The notes under the pieces were generated by a model. The model searched no databases, was not told the DNA's origin, and saw nothing but the letters and a program-made list of their open reading frames with translations. From NCBI GenBank assembly GCA_034113365.1, contig JAXEXP010000032.1:1-11124 (forward strand): 11,124 nucleotides of DNA. Reading direction: 5' to 3'. The position numbers were made by a program, and so were the translations under genes. Origin of the DNA: Spyradocola sp034113365 (GTDB taxonomy: Bacteria > Bacillota > Clostridia > Christensenellales > UBA1750). Shown piece by piece: positions 1-7,926 of the stretch (within the stretch, counting starts at the first letter, position 1; every line of letters begins with the position of its first letter).

Positions 1-48
1 GGCATTCCAGTATGAGGTTTTGAGGGTACGATACGTATCCAAACAGTT
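1..48 (+). other. Spacer upstream of 5S rRNA
   Basis: Short stretch before the 5S gene, most likely the 23S-5S spacer of an rRNA operon whose other genes lie outside the window. It holds a perfect 10-nt palindrome at 30-39 (GATACGTATC). I could not recognise the 23S 3' end here, so the assignment rests on position alone. Confidence 0.4.
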
Positions 49-164
49 TCCGGTGACAATGGCGAGAAGGTCCCACCTGTTCCCATCCCGAACACAGAAG
101 TTAAGCTTCTCCGCGCCGAAAGTACCTGGCTGGTGACGGCCTGGGAGGATAGGTCGTTGCCGGA
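49..164 (+). rRNA. rrf: 5S ribosomal RNA
   Basis: This is the 5S RNA of the large ribosomal subunit. The ends are set by a 9-bp terminal helix: 49-57 (TCCGGTGAC) pairs with 156-164 (GTTGCCGGA), including G·U pairs. Inside are the conserved 5S segments CCCATCCCGAACACAGAAG and TTAAGCTTCT (loop B and helix III region), GAAAGTACC, and CTGGGAGGATAGG near the 3' side. The length of about 116 nt is usual for Gram-positive 5S RNA. The terminator follows ten bases downstream, so 5S is the last gene of its operon. Exact ends may differ by one or two bases. Confidence 0.97.
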
Positions 165-173
165 TTCCACACC

Positions 174-211
174 AGCAAACAGCGCACGAGTTCTCGTGCG
201 CTGTTTGCTTT
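174..211 (+). terminator. Rho-independent terminator of the rRNA operon
   Basis: A perfect inverted repeat, 174-189 against 194-209 (AGCAAACAGCGCACGA and its complement), forms a 16-bp stem with a 4-nt loop and is followed by TTT. It lies directly after the 5S gene and should end the rRNA transcript. The T-tract is short, but the stem is very stable. Confidence 0.9.
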
Positions 212-271
212 GCAACAGAAATGGCCGTGATTTCGTATAAAAATAAATATAGAAACAGGGAGGCGGAGCCT

Positions 272-790
272 GTGCTTTGTGTCATTGCGAAATTGGACGA
301 GGCGTCGCGCGATTGCTTGCTGGCCGTGCAGCGGACGGTGGAGCAGTTTGGGCTGGCGCGAAGGCGGCTGCACGGCCACTTTACGCTGGCAACCTTCGTT
401 CAGGGGCCAGAATCGGAGCTGATCGACGCGTGCCGGGCGGCGCTCCGCGGCGTTGCGCCCTTCCGCGTGCAATACGAGCGCATCGCAGAACTCCCAGAGA
501 CCTCAATCGTAGTGGCGCTTTTGCGGCGCACCGAAACGCTGAACGCATTGCAGCGCAGCATAACGGCGGGACGGGAAACGCTGCTCGACCGCTGGACGCA
601 CAGCGACGTCTGGCTGCCGCACACCACGCTGGTGCATCAGCCCGGCATGGCGCTGGGCGACGTCTGTGCGGCGATGCAGGCGGCGTTCACACCCTTTGAG
701 GCCACCGTGGCGCGCGTGGAGTTCTCCCGCGTGACCGGGGACGGCTACGAGATCGTGGACGGCATGGATCTGAACGGACCCGGCAGATAG
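272..790 (+). CDS. 2H phosphoesterase (2'-5' RNA ligase / LigT-like superfamily)
   Basis: A protein of about 172 aa with the two HxTx motifs that define the 2H phosphoesterase superfamily: H36-F-T-L and H117-T-T-L, the second preceded by W-L-P. The two His/Thr pairs form the active site that acts on 2',3'-cyclic or 2'-5' phosphodiester bonds. Length fits the family (about 170-190 aa). I chose GTG at 272 because GGGAGG at 258-263 lies 8 nt upstream and the protein then begins M-L-C-V-I-A-K-L-D, the usual first strand. An in-frame ATG at 221 has no ribosome site and would add 17 residues of poor character. The gene follows the rRNA terminator as a single unit; TATAAA at 236-241 may be its -10 box, but no convincing -35 is seen. 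The physiological substrate cannot be inferred. It could equally be an RNA-end processing enzyme or a cyclic nucleotide esterase. Confidence 0.85.
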   Translation: MLCVIAKLDEASRDCLLAVQRTVEQFGLARRRLHGHFTLATFVQGPESELIDACRAALRGVAPFRVQYERIAELPETSIVVALLRRTETLNALQRSITAGRETLLDRWTHSDVWLPHTTLVHQPGMALGDVCAAMQAAFTPFEATVARVEFSRVTGDGYEIVDGMDLNGPGR

Positions 791-798
791 ACAAAAAG

Positions 799-840
799 GC
801 CGGCCGCATCGCGGGAATGTCTCCCGATGCGGCCGGCTTT
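799..840. terminator. Bidirectional terminator between convergent genes
   Basis: The stem 799-811 (GCCGGCCGCATCG) pairs with 825-837, and inner GGGA/TCCC pairing extends it. It is flanked by AAAAA on the left and TTT on the right, so it can end both the plus-strand 2H phosphoesterase transcript and the minus-strand DUF1848 transcript, whose genes converge here. Confidence 0.9.
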
Positions 841-859
841 GTGGTTATTGGGCAAAAAA

Positions 860-1795
860 TCAGTCAAAGAGCGAGGTTTGCAGCAGTTTCTCAGAGAAAA
901 ACGGCTTTTCCGTGACGATGTCCTCGTCGGTAAGCTGACCACAGAGCAGGGGAGAACTCGGGTCATAGAGCGCTCTTTGACGTTGAATTGACGCGTCGCT
1001 CCAGTTTGCGTAGCAGTACAGGCAGCCGTTGCCGCAGGTGTTGTAGCAGCCGATGTCCACGCTGCGCGCGCATCCGCAGTCAGGGCGCTGATTGGCGTCG
1101 CGTGGCAGCTTCAGTGGGCAGCCCAACAGCTTCTCCAGCCGCGCCGGATCGATGCAGCGGGCGGGGGACACGCCGGGCGGCAGAAGCTCCGGGCTTTCTG
1201 CGCAGGTGGTCAGCTGCATGCCGTTTTGTGCCGCGATTTCCGCCATTTTCGCGAGCAGCTCCGTCAAAACCTCCGGCGCGGGCGTGTACAGCTCAAGCGG
1301 CGCGCACGCCTTCTCCATGCAGCGGTAGTGATCCAGAAAGCTGACCGTGCAGGTGTCTGTGCACCCCGCAAGCCGCCCCGCCATGCGCGCAAACGCCGCA
1401 AGATGAACATCCGACGTCCATTTCGCGTTAATGAGTATGGGGTCGTACCGCCACACCAGCCGCTCCGGGCCGATGCGCCGCGACAGCTCGCAAAAGCCGT
1501 CCAGCAGAATGCCCTTCTCCGGCAGATTGCGCTCAATGTCCCGCCCATACGGCGTCAGCGTGAACTGAACGTAGCACGGAACGTCGCGCAGCGCGTCCAG
1601 ATGCGGCAGCATGGGCAGCGGATTCTTGCTCCACAGCACCATCGCGTCCAGCACGTCGGGCGTCAGCGGCACGCGGGCAACGCGGCGCGGGCTGAATGGG
1701 CTGCGCACCAGCACATCCCCCTCGCGCAGCCGGTTCACCAGCCACGGCATGAAAAACGCCGGAATGTCGGTGCGGCGGCTCGCACTGACGATCAT
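860..1795 (-). CDS. DUF1848 family protein with radical-SAM-like cysteine cluster
   Basis: A protein of 311 aa that opens with M-I-V-S-A-S-R-R-T-D-I-P-A-F, the hallmark of DUF1848. It also carries the family's L-V-R-S-P-F-S and W-S-K-N-P segments. Near the C-terminus (residues about 240-261) is a cysteine-rich stretch, C-G-C then C-Y-N-T-C-G-N-G-C-L-Y-C. The Cx3Cx2C part (C254, C258, C261) looks like a radical-SAM 4Fe-4S ligand set, but placed at the C-terminus instead of the N-terminus. The reaction is unknown. The ATG at 1795 is preferred because AGGAGGTGA sits 5 nt upstream; a GTG at 1804 overlaps that ribosome site. It lies 27 nt after the PHP gene on the same strand, so the two are probably co-transcribed. 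Family call is firm, function open. Confidence 0.9.
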   Translation of the reverse strand: MIVSASRRTDIPAFFMPWLVNRLREGDVLVRSPFSPRRVARVPLTPDVLDAMVLWSKNPLPMLPHLDALRDVPCYVQFTLTPYGRDIERNLPEKGILLDGFCELSRRIGPERLVWRYDPILINAKWTSDVHLAAFARMAGRLAGCTDTCTVSFLDHYRCMEKACAPLELYTPAPEVLTELLAKMAEIAAQNGMQLTTCAESPELLPPGVSPARCIDPARLEKLLGCPLKLPRDANQRPDCGCARSVDIGCYNTCGNGCLYCYANWSDASIQRQRALYDPSSPLLCGQLTDEDIVTEKPFFSEKLLQTSLFD

Positions 1796-1822
1796 GGCGG
1801 TCACCTCCTGTTCGAAAAAATA

Positions 1823-2542
1823 TCAGATGGAAAGCCTGAGAAACTGCATCAGCCTGCCTTCGTCGGCGTTGACGACCAGCGCGGGGTCGAACTGCTCGCG
1901 CTCCAGCAGCGCCCGCGCCAGCGCAAAGTCGCCCACGGCGCTGGGGTCGTGCGCGTCGGAGTCCACCGCCACTGGCACGTCGTAATCGGCGCACAGCGCG
2001 GGCATGGTGCGGTAGTTCTCCACGCAGCCCACGCGCCGCTGCGGCTTTTGCAGCGAACTGTTGTTGACCTCGAGCGCAACGCCGTACGCTTTTGCCGCCT
2101 GCACCAACGCGGGATAGTCCAGCGGCGTGGTGTTGTCGTCGGGGTGCGATACAAAACGCACCTTCTCGTTTTCCATGCAGGCGATCAGATTGTCCGTGTT
2201 CCCCACGACGCCCTCGTTTTCGTAGCATTGGCGATGAATGCTCACGATGGCGTAGTCCAGATAATCAATATACTCCTGTTCCAGCGACAGGTTTCCGCCG
2301 TTGAGCACGTTGATCTCGCAGCCGTGCAGCAGGTGAATGCCGTACAGCTCGCGCGGCACGGCGGACAGGTTGCGGTAGTACATCGGGTCGACCGTGCCGG
2401 GAACGCCGAGCGCGTGCTCGGTCAGGCCGAGAGTGGACAGTCCTGCGTCGGCGGCGGCGCGCGCCATCTCGCGGATGGTGCCGTAGGCGTGGCCGCTGGC
2501 CAGCGTGTGCGTGTGCAGGTCTGCGAAAATGCTGTATTTTAT
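1823..2542 (-). CDS. PHP-domain metal-dependent phosphoesterase (YcdX-like), apparent AUA start
   Basis: A protein of 239 aa when read from ATA at 2542. It has the full nine-ligand metal set of YcdX-type PHP phosphatases: H10, H12, H18 (D-L-H-T-H-T-L-A-S-G-H), H43 (T-E-H), E76 (G-C-E-I-N), H103, H133 (S-H-P-D), D196 and H198 (D-S-D-A-H). The spacing matches the E. coli YcdX trinuclear zinc site within a few residues. Substrate unknown; a phosphate ester hydrolase is expected. The first ATG in frame (2467) would delete H10, H12 and H18. No ATG, GTG or TTG lies between that point and the in-frame stop just upstream. AGGGGG at 2550-2555 is spaced 7 nt from ATA, giving M-K-Y-S-I-F-A-D-L-H. It is followed after 27 nt by the DUF1848 gene, and its promoter is at 2569-2597. 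Confidence 0.88.
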   Translation of the reverse strand: MKYSIFADLHTHTLASGHAYGTIREMARAAADAGLSTLGLTEHALGVPGTVDPMYYRNLSAVPRELYGIHLLHGCEINVLNGGNLSLEQEYIDYLDYAIVSIHRQCYENEGVVGNTDNLIACMENEKVRFVSHPDDNTTPLDYPALVQAAKAYGVALEVNNSSLQKPQRRVGCVENYRTMPALCADYDVPVAVDSDAHDPSAVGDFALARALLEREQFDPALVVNADEGRLMQFLRLSI

Positions 2543-2568
2543 GGAAAAACCCCCTTGCTTCGGTTTCC

Positions 2569-2597
2569 ATTATAAAGGAGCAGGTAGAAAAACGCAA
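2569..2597 (-). promoter_or_regulatory. Sigma-A type promoter for the PHP–DUF1848 operon
   Basis: On the minus strand a perfect TATAAT (2574-2569) lies 17 nt after TTGCGT (2597-2592), which matches three of six positions of the -35 consensus. Transcription would begin near 2560-2562, giving a leader of about 20 nt that contains the AGGGGG ribosome site. The -10 box overlaps an ATG at 2570-2568, which therefore cannot be a start codon on this transcript. Confidence 0.65.
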
Positions 2598-2647
2598 TGC
2601 GCGGTTGGCGTTCACAGTTTGTTTATCACATTGTTTGGGCAAAGCAT

Positions 2648-2677
2648 TTGTCAGCGGCGGGGGATTTGTATTATAAT
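2648..2677 (+). promoter_or_regulatory. Sigma-A promoter for the FHA–SEDS–PBP operon
   Basis: TTGTCA (2648-2653) and a perfect TATAAT (2672-2677) are separated by 18 nt. The expected start is near 2684, some 25 nt before the first codon at 2709, with AGGAGG at 2691-2696 in between. It is divergent from the minus-strand promoter at 2569-2597; about 50 bp lie between the two -35 boxes and I see no clear operator there. Confidence 0.75.
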
Positions 2678-2708
2678 GAATAGAGAATGAAGGAGGGAGC
2701 CACGGCAG

Positions 2709-3182
2709 ATGAACGCAACGGCATATGAGCTGCTGTCCGCCATCGCAAAGTACTGGTTCATTGCGCTGGCGTTGTTTATATTGGCGCGCATGGTGCTGTC
2801 GGTGACGCGGGAGATCCGCATCGAGCGGCAGGTGCAGGTTGAGATCGGGCAGGCGGGCACGGGCATCAACGCGACGCTGATCCTGCTCTCGGACGAGGAC
2901 CGCAAGCTCAAGCGCGGCAAGCGCTACGCGGTGCAGGGCGAGACCACCGTCGGCCGCGCCGGGCGCTGCGACATCACGCTGCGGGCGCACTCGCTGCAGC
3001 GCGTGCACTGCATACTGAACATGGAGCGCGACGGCATGAGCGTGGTGCCCGTGGGCCGCGCGTTTGTGGTGGTGGACGGTGCCGTCGTGCAGCGCCGGGC
3101 CACGGCGCAGGACGGCTCGGAGATACAGATGGGCGGACTGGTGTTCCGCCTGCGCTTGGAGGAAACGGATGACGCAGAATAG
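2709..3182 (+). CDS. Membrane-anchored FHA-domain protein
   Basis: A protein of 157 aa. Residues 14-33 form one membrane helix, followed by a basic stretch and a C-terminal FHA fold at about 56-151. FHA domains bind phosphothreonine peptides and often link Ser/Thr kinases to cell-wall synthesis. The G82-R83 turn, D88-I89, R98 and H100 match the family pattern. However, the Ser of the usual S-R-x-H is glutamine (Q97), and the later N-G motif is absent (V-G-R-A-F-V-V-V), so phosphopeptide binding may be weak or lost. It opens the cell-wall operon; its end overlaps the SEDS gene by 14 bp, so translation is likely coupled. The usual partner kinase is not in this window. Fold assignment is fairly sure; its signalling role is inference. 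Confidence 0.87.
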   Translation: MNATAYELLSAIAKYWFIALALFILARMVLSVTREIRIERQVQVEIGQAGTGINATLILLSDEDRKLKRGKRYAVQGETTVGRAGRCDITLRAHSLQRVHCILNMERDGMSVVPVGRAFVVVDGAVVQRRATAQDGSEIQMGGLVFRLRLEETDDAE

Positions 3183-4446
3183 ACAACGGGCGCTCAAAAA
3201 GCCCGATGTGGATTGGATCCTGCTGGCAATGACGCTGTTTGAAGCCACGGCGTTCATACTGCTGGCGTTTTACGACGGCTTTGACCCGGTGCCGCTGATC
3301 CTGGCGGTGTCGGTGCCGCTGATTCTGATCGCGCAGGTGCTGCTGCTGGGCAGGGCCTTCCCGCACATGGACAAGTACATACTCATCGTCGCCAACTTCC
3401 TGTGCGGCGTGGGGCTGATCATGCTCTACCGCCTGTCGCCCGACAAGGCGCTCAAGCAGCTGCTGTTCTACGGCGTAGGCGTGATGGCGATGGTGTGCAT
3501 GACCTTCCTGGTGGCGCGCTTCCGGCACTGGCGCGCGCTGCGGCTGCCCATGATGGGTGTTTCCGTGCTGCTGCTAGCGCTGACGCTGGTCATCGGCAAG
3601 GAGACCTATGGCGCGAAAAACTGGATCGACCTGAAATTCTTCTCGCTGCAGCCCTCGGAGTTCGTCAAGGTCGCGCTGATCCTGTGCCTCGCGATGGACC
3701 TGAGCGAGCGCCGCACCATCGCGCAGCTGGTGCCGGTAGGCGTATTCGCGGTGGCCTGCGTGGGGCTCATCGTGCTGCAGAAGGACCTGGGCGCGGTGCT
3801 CATCTGCTTTATCGTGTGCATCGTGGTGTACTTTACCGCCACCAGCAACTGGCTGCTGTGCCTGTCCGGGCTGCTCGCGGCCGCGGGCGGGTCGGTGGTG
3901 ATGTATAAACTCTTCCCGCACGTGCAGACGCGCGTGGCCATCTGGCAGGACCCCTGGGCGACCCCGCAGGACGGCGGCTACCAGATCGTGCAGTCGCTCA
4001 TCGCCATCGCCTCGGGCGGCATGTCCGGGCTGGGCCTTGGCATGGGCAGCGCAAACAAGTCCGTGCCCGTGGTGGAGAGCGACTTCATATTCTCCGCCGT
4101 CTGCGAGGAATTCGGCATCATCGTGGGGCTGACGGTCATCGCGCTGTATGTGCTGCTGTTCATCCGCGGCATGCTGCTGGCGATGCGCGCGCGCTCCTCA
4201 TTCCACGCGCTGCTTGCGGTGGGCACGGTGACGTCGCTGGCGCTGCAGACCTTCATGATCCTGGGCGGCGTCATCAAGATGGTGCCGCTGACGGGCGTCA
4301 CGCTGCCCTTCATCAGCTACGGCGGCTCCTCCATGCTCAGCTGCATGCTGATGCTGGGGATCCTTCAGGGCGTGTCCATCGTGGTGGGCGAGCAGGATGA
4401 GAGCCAGTGGCGCATGGCGCGCCGGAGGGAGGCGTGGCAGCCGTGA
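3169..4446 (+). CDS. SEDS peptidoglycan glycosyltransferase (FtsW/RodA/SpoVE family)
   Basis: A polytopic membrane protein of 425 aa with about ten hydrophobic segments. SEDS proteins polymerise lipid II into glycan strands with a partner class B PBP. Family motifs seen: K-N-W-I-D-L and Q-P-S-E-F-V-K near 145-165, G-G-Y-Q-I-V-Q-S near 269, V-V-E-S-D-F-I-F with the likely catalytic Asp305, and P-L-T-G-V-T-L-P-F-I-S-Y-G-G-S-S at 373-388. Start: ATG at 3169, with GGAGGA 5 nt before; it lies inside the end of the FHA gene. Its stop overlaps the PBP start (GTGA), which supports a SEDS-PBP pair. Whether it serves elongation (RodA), division (FtsW) or sporulation (SpoVE) cannot be told from sequence alone; the PbpA-like partner favours a RodA-type role. 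Confidence 0.95.
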   Translation: MTQNRQRALKKPDVDWILLAMTLFEATAFILLAFYDGFDPVPLILAVSVPLILIAQVLLLGRAFPHMDKYILIVANFLCGVGLIMLYRLSPDKALKQLLFYGVGVMAMVCMTFLVARFRHWRALRLPMMGVSVLLLALTLVIGKETYGAKNWIDLKFFSLQPSEFVKVALILCLAMDLSERRTIAQLVPVGVFAVACVGLIVLQKDLGAVLICFIVCIVVYFTATSNWLLCLSGLLAAAGGSVVMYKLFPHVQTRVAIWQDPWATPQDGGYQIVQSLIAIASGGMSGLGLGMGSANKSVPVVESDFIFSAVCEEFGIIVGLTVIALYVLLFIRGMLLAMRARSSFHALLAVGTVTSLALQTFMILGGVIKMVPLTGVTLPFISYGGSSMLSCMLMLGILQGVSIVVGEQDESQWRMARRREAWQP

Positions 4447-5858
4447 GAGAGATCAAAAAGAACGCCCGCGCCGTGCTGTGCGTGGTGCTGGCTATGTTCG
4501 TGGCGCTGGGCGGCTACTTCTTCTACGCGGTGTACAACTACGGCAGCCGCTGGTTCACCACGCCCTACAACACCCGCCTGCGCGCGGCCCAAAAGACCGT
4601 GATCGCCGGCGACCTGCTCGACCGCAACGGCACCGTGCTCGTCACCAGCGACGCAGACGGCGAGCGCATCTATCCAACCGACAGCGACACGCGCAGGGCG
4701 ATCTCCCACGTCATCGGCGACACCAACGCGCAGGTGCCCACCGGCGCGGAGACCTTCCTTGCCGCCGACCTGCTGGGCTTCAACGCCAACATATTCGACC
4801 GCGCGGCGCAGATCTTCCAGCAAAAGCGCAAGGGCAGCGACGTGACGCTGACCATCGACGCGGACTTGCAGACCTACATCGCCAGCGTGTTCCCCGACGA
4901 GAACGACGGCGCGGTGGCGGTCATCAATTACCAGACCGGCGAGGTGCTCGCGCTCTATTCCAGCCCCGAGTATGACGCCAAATACCCCGAAAAGTTCGAG
5001 GACCTCGAGGTGGACAACGGCGTGCTGCTCAACCGCGCCACGCAGGGCCGCTACGCACCCGGCTCCATATTCAAGATCGTGACGCTGGCCTGCGCGCTGG
5101 AGAACATCCCCGGCGTCACCGAGCGCACCTTCACCTGCGAGGGCACCTATCAGATCGACGAGAACAACCGCCTGACCGACACCGACGGCGAGGGTCATGG
5201 CACCATTACGCTCAAGGAGGCGTTCACCAAGTCCTGCAACATCGCCTTCGGCCAGCTGGCGATGGAGCTGGGCGCGGACAAGCTGCGCGCCACCGCCGAA
5301 AAGATGGGCTTCAACGGCAATTTTCTGTTCGACGACCTGATCGTGTATGAATCTCTGTTCCCGCGCGACATCCAGGAGACGGGCGAGCTCGCGTGGACGG
5401 GCGTGGGACAGGGCCGCCTGACCGTCGTGCCGCTGCACATGGCCATGATCGCGGGCGCGGTGGGCAACGGCGGCTGGATGGTGGAGCCGCAGCTGGTCAT
5501 GACCGTGTCCGACAGCGCGGGCGGCGTCAAAAACAGCCTGTACACCAAGAACTACCTGCAGTGCTTCAGCCCGCAGAACGCAGCCATCCTCGAGGAATAC
5601 ATGCTCGCCACCGTCGAGGAGGGCACGGGCACGCGCGCCGCGGTGGAGGGACATTCCATCGCGGGCAAGACGGGCACCGCGCAGGTCAACTCCTCGGGCG
5701 GCAAGTACAGCCCGCACGCCTGGTACGTGGGCTACTGCGCCGAGGACGAGCACCCCTACGCCATCGCCGTGGTGGTGGAAAACGGCGGCTCGGGCGGTAG
5801 CGTGGCGGGCCGTCTAGCCGGCAAGATCATGAGCAAGGCCATCGACATTGTGAAATAG
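4443..5858 (+). CDS. pbpA: Class B penicillin-binding protein (PbpA-like transpeptidase)
   Basis: A protein of 471 aa with one N-terminal membrane helix (about 10-30) and an extracellular transpeptidase domain that cross-links peptidoglycan and is a beta-lactam target. The three active-site motifs are intact: S208-I-F-K211, S264-C-N266 and K409-T-G-T. The N-terminal part is short, with the G-D-L-L-D-R-N-G-T-V-L segment of PBP dimerisation domains, and the overall length matches actinobacterial PbpA, not the larger PBP2 or PBP3. I chose GTG at 4443, which overlaps the SEDS stop by four bases; GTG at 4434 is possible but lies too close to GGAGGGAGG at 4424-4432, and an ATG at 4407 lies upstream of that site. 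It should work with the preceding SEDS protein. Confidence 0.94.
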   Translation: MREIKKNARAVLCVVLAMFVALGGYFFYAVYNYGSRWFTTPYNTRLRAAQKTVIAGDLLDRNGTVLVTSDADGERIYPTDSDTRRAISHVIGDTNAQVPTGAETFLAADLLGFNANIFDRAAQIFQQKRKGSDVTLTIDADLQTYIASVFPDENDGAVAVINYQTGEVLALYSSPEYDAKYPEKFEDLEVDNGVLLNRATQGRYAPGSIFKIVTLACALENIPGVTERTFTCEGTYQIDENNRLTDTDGEGHGTITLKEAFTKSCNIAFGQLAMELGADKLRATAEKMGFNGNFLFDDLIVYESLFPRDIQETGELAWTGVGQGRLTVVPLHMAMIAGAVGNGGWMVEPQLVMTVSDSAGGVKNSLYTKNYLQCFSPQNAAILEEYMLATVEEGTGTRAAVEGHSIAGKTGTAQVNSSGGKYSPHAWYVGYCAEDEHPYAIAVVVENGGSGGSVAGRLAGKIMSKAIDIVK

Positions 5859-5880
5859 ACAGAATCAGGAGGGCATGAAC

Positions 5881-6834
<954 letters not shown>

Positions 6835-6846
6835 GGCGGTGGCGGC

Positions 6847-7926
6847 ATGAACGTGTTCTTTACGCTGCTGGTGGCCGGCGTGCTCATCGTGGGGCAGATG
6901 CTGCTCTTCAAGTGCGCGGGCCATCGCGGCATCACGGTGGACCGGCAGTTTGCGCGCACGCGCCTGTTCGAGGGCGAGGAGACGCAGATGGTGGAGACCA
7001 TCGAAAACCGCCGCATCCTGCCCGTGCCTTGGCTGCGCATCGAGACGCGCATGCCCGGCGAGCTGCTGTTCGGCAAGCAGGAGAACCTGGAGATCGGCGC
7101 GCAGCGGTACCACCGCTCGGTGTTCTTCATGGGCCCGTGGCAGCGCGTGCGGCGCATCCACCGCGTGCGCGCCATGCACCGCGGCTACTACGCATTCAAT
7201 TCCTACGCCGTCACTGTGGGCGATTTGCTGGGCCTCAACCAGAGCACCGTCGAGCGCGGTATGAATAGGCAGCTCATCGTCTATCCGCAGCTACTGCCGC
7301 GCGACCAGGTGCAGCTGCCCGCCTCGCGCTGGCAGGGCGAGGCCATCGTCAAGCGCTTCATCAACCCCGACCTGTTCCTCTACAACGGCATCCGCGACTA
7401 CCACCCCGGCGACGCCATCCGCGACGTGCACTGGGGCGCGTACGCCCGCACCGGCGAGCTCAAGGTCAAGCAGCACGACTTCACCGCGGCCAGCCGCCTG
7501 GTGGTGCTGCTCAACGTCGTGCCGCGCGAAAACCAGTGGGACGGCGCGGACGAGCGCGACCGCGAGGTCGTCGAGCAGGGCATCCGCCTGGCCGCCTCCA
7601 TGATGTGCTATGCGCTGGAGGACGGCCTGGAGGTGGGCTTTGGCTCCAACGGCTACGCCAAGCCCTACGAGGAGGACACCGTGTTCCTGCAGCCCGCCTC
7701 GGGCGCGCAGCAGAGCGAGCTGCTGCTGGAGGTGTGCGCGCGGCTGGTCGTCAAGCGCGTGCTGCCCTTCCACGTTTTTTTGAGCCGCCTGCCGCTGATG
7801 CAGGACACCGACGTGGTGATCCTCACCGGCTATGAGAACGACCTGCTGCACGCCCAGCTGGACGCGCTGCGCGCACGGGGCAATACCGTGAGCCTCGTGC
7901 CCATCGGAAAGGGGGAGGCGGCATGA
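6847..7926 (+). CDS. DUF58 domain protein (MoxR partner)
   Basis: A protein of 359 aa with an N-terminal hydrophobic segment (about 4-22), a middle beta-rich region, and the DUF58 signature R183-D-Y-H-P-G-D-A-I-R-D-V-H-W-G-A-Y-A-R201 followed by L-K-V-K-Q. DUF58 regions start a VWA-like fold, and the following hydrophobic V-V-L-L-N strand fits it. There is only one N-terminal helix where many relatives have two. The partner is expected to be the MoxR ATPase immediately upstream; the client process is not known for most members, but here the pair shares an operon with peptidoglycan enzymes. The stop overlaps the next start as ATGA (7923-7926), which indicates translational coupling. Confidence 0.92.
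   Translation: MNVFFTLLVAGVLIVGQMLLFKCAGHRGITVDRQFARTRLFEGEETQMVETIENRRILPVPWLRIETRMPGELLFGKQENLEIGAQRYHRSVFFMGPWQRVRRIHRVRAMHRGYYAFNSYAVTVGDLLGLNQSTVERGMNRQLIVYPQLLPRDQVQLPASRWQGEAIVKRFINPDLFLYNGIRDYHPGDAIRDVHWGAYARTGELKVKQHDFTAASRLVVLLNVVPRENQWDGADERDREVVEQGIRLAASMMCYALEDGLEVGFGSNGYAKPYEEDTVFLQPASGAQQSELLLEVCARLVVKRVLPFHVFLSRLPLMQDTDVVILTGYENDLLHAQLDALRARGNTVSLVPIGKGEAA

Noticed and set aside
221..271. The ATG at 221 as the start of the 2H phosphoesterase.
   Set aside because: There is no ribosome site before it, the added residues resemble nothing in the family, and GTG at 272 has a well-spaced GGGAGG.
1823..2467. The ATG at 2467 as the start of the PHP protein.
   Set aside because: It would remove three conserved metal-binding histidines (H10, H12, H18) and has no suitable ribosome site, while the conserved coding sequence plainly continues upstream.
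2265..2570. The ATG at 2570 (minus strand, other frame) as the true start of the PHP gene with a frameshift at the GGGGGTTTTT run.
   Set aside because: The ATG overlaps the -10 box of the only visible promoter and has no ribosome site before it; the shift would need a one-base indel. Kept only as an alternative to test.
1226..2575. A 449-codon plus-strand open frame opposite the DUF1848 and PHP genes.
   Set aside because: Its translation is rich in Arg, His, Gln and Val with no domain pattern and no ribosome site. It is the antisense shadow of two well-recognised GC-rich genes.
3064..3168. The upstream ATG at 3064 for the SEDS protein.
   Set aside because: The first 35 codons would lie wholly inside the FHA gene and read as Arg/Trp/Ser-rich sequence; ATG at 3169 has a proper ribosome site and typical SEDS N-terminus.
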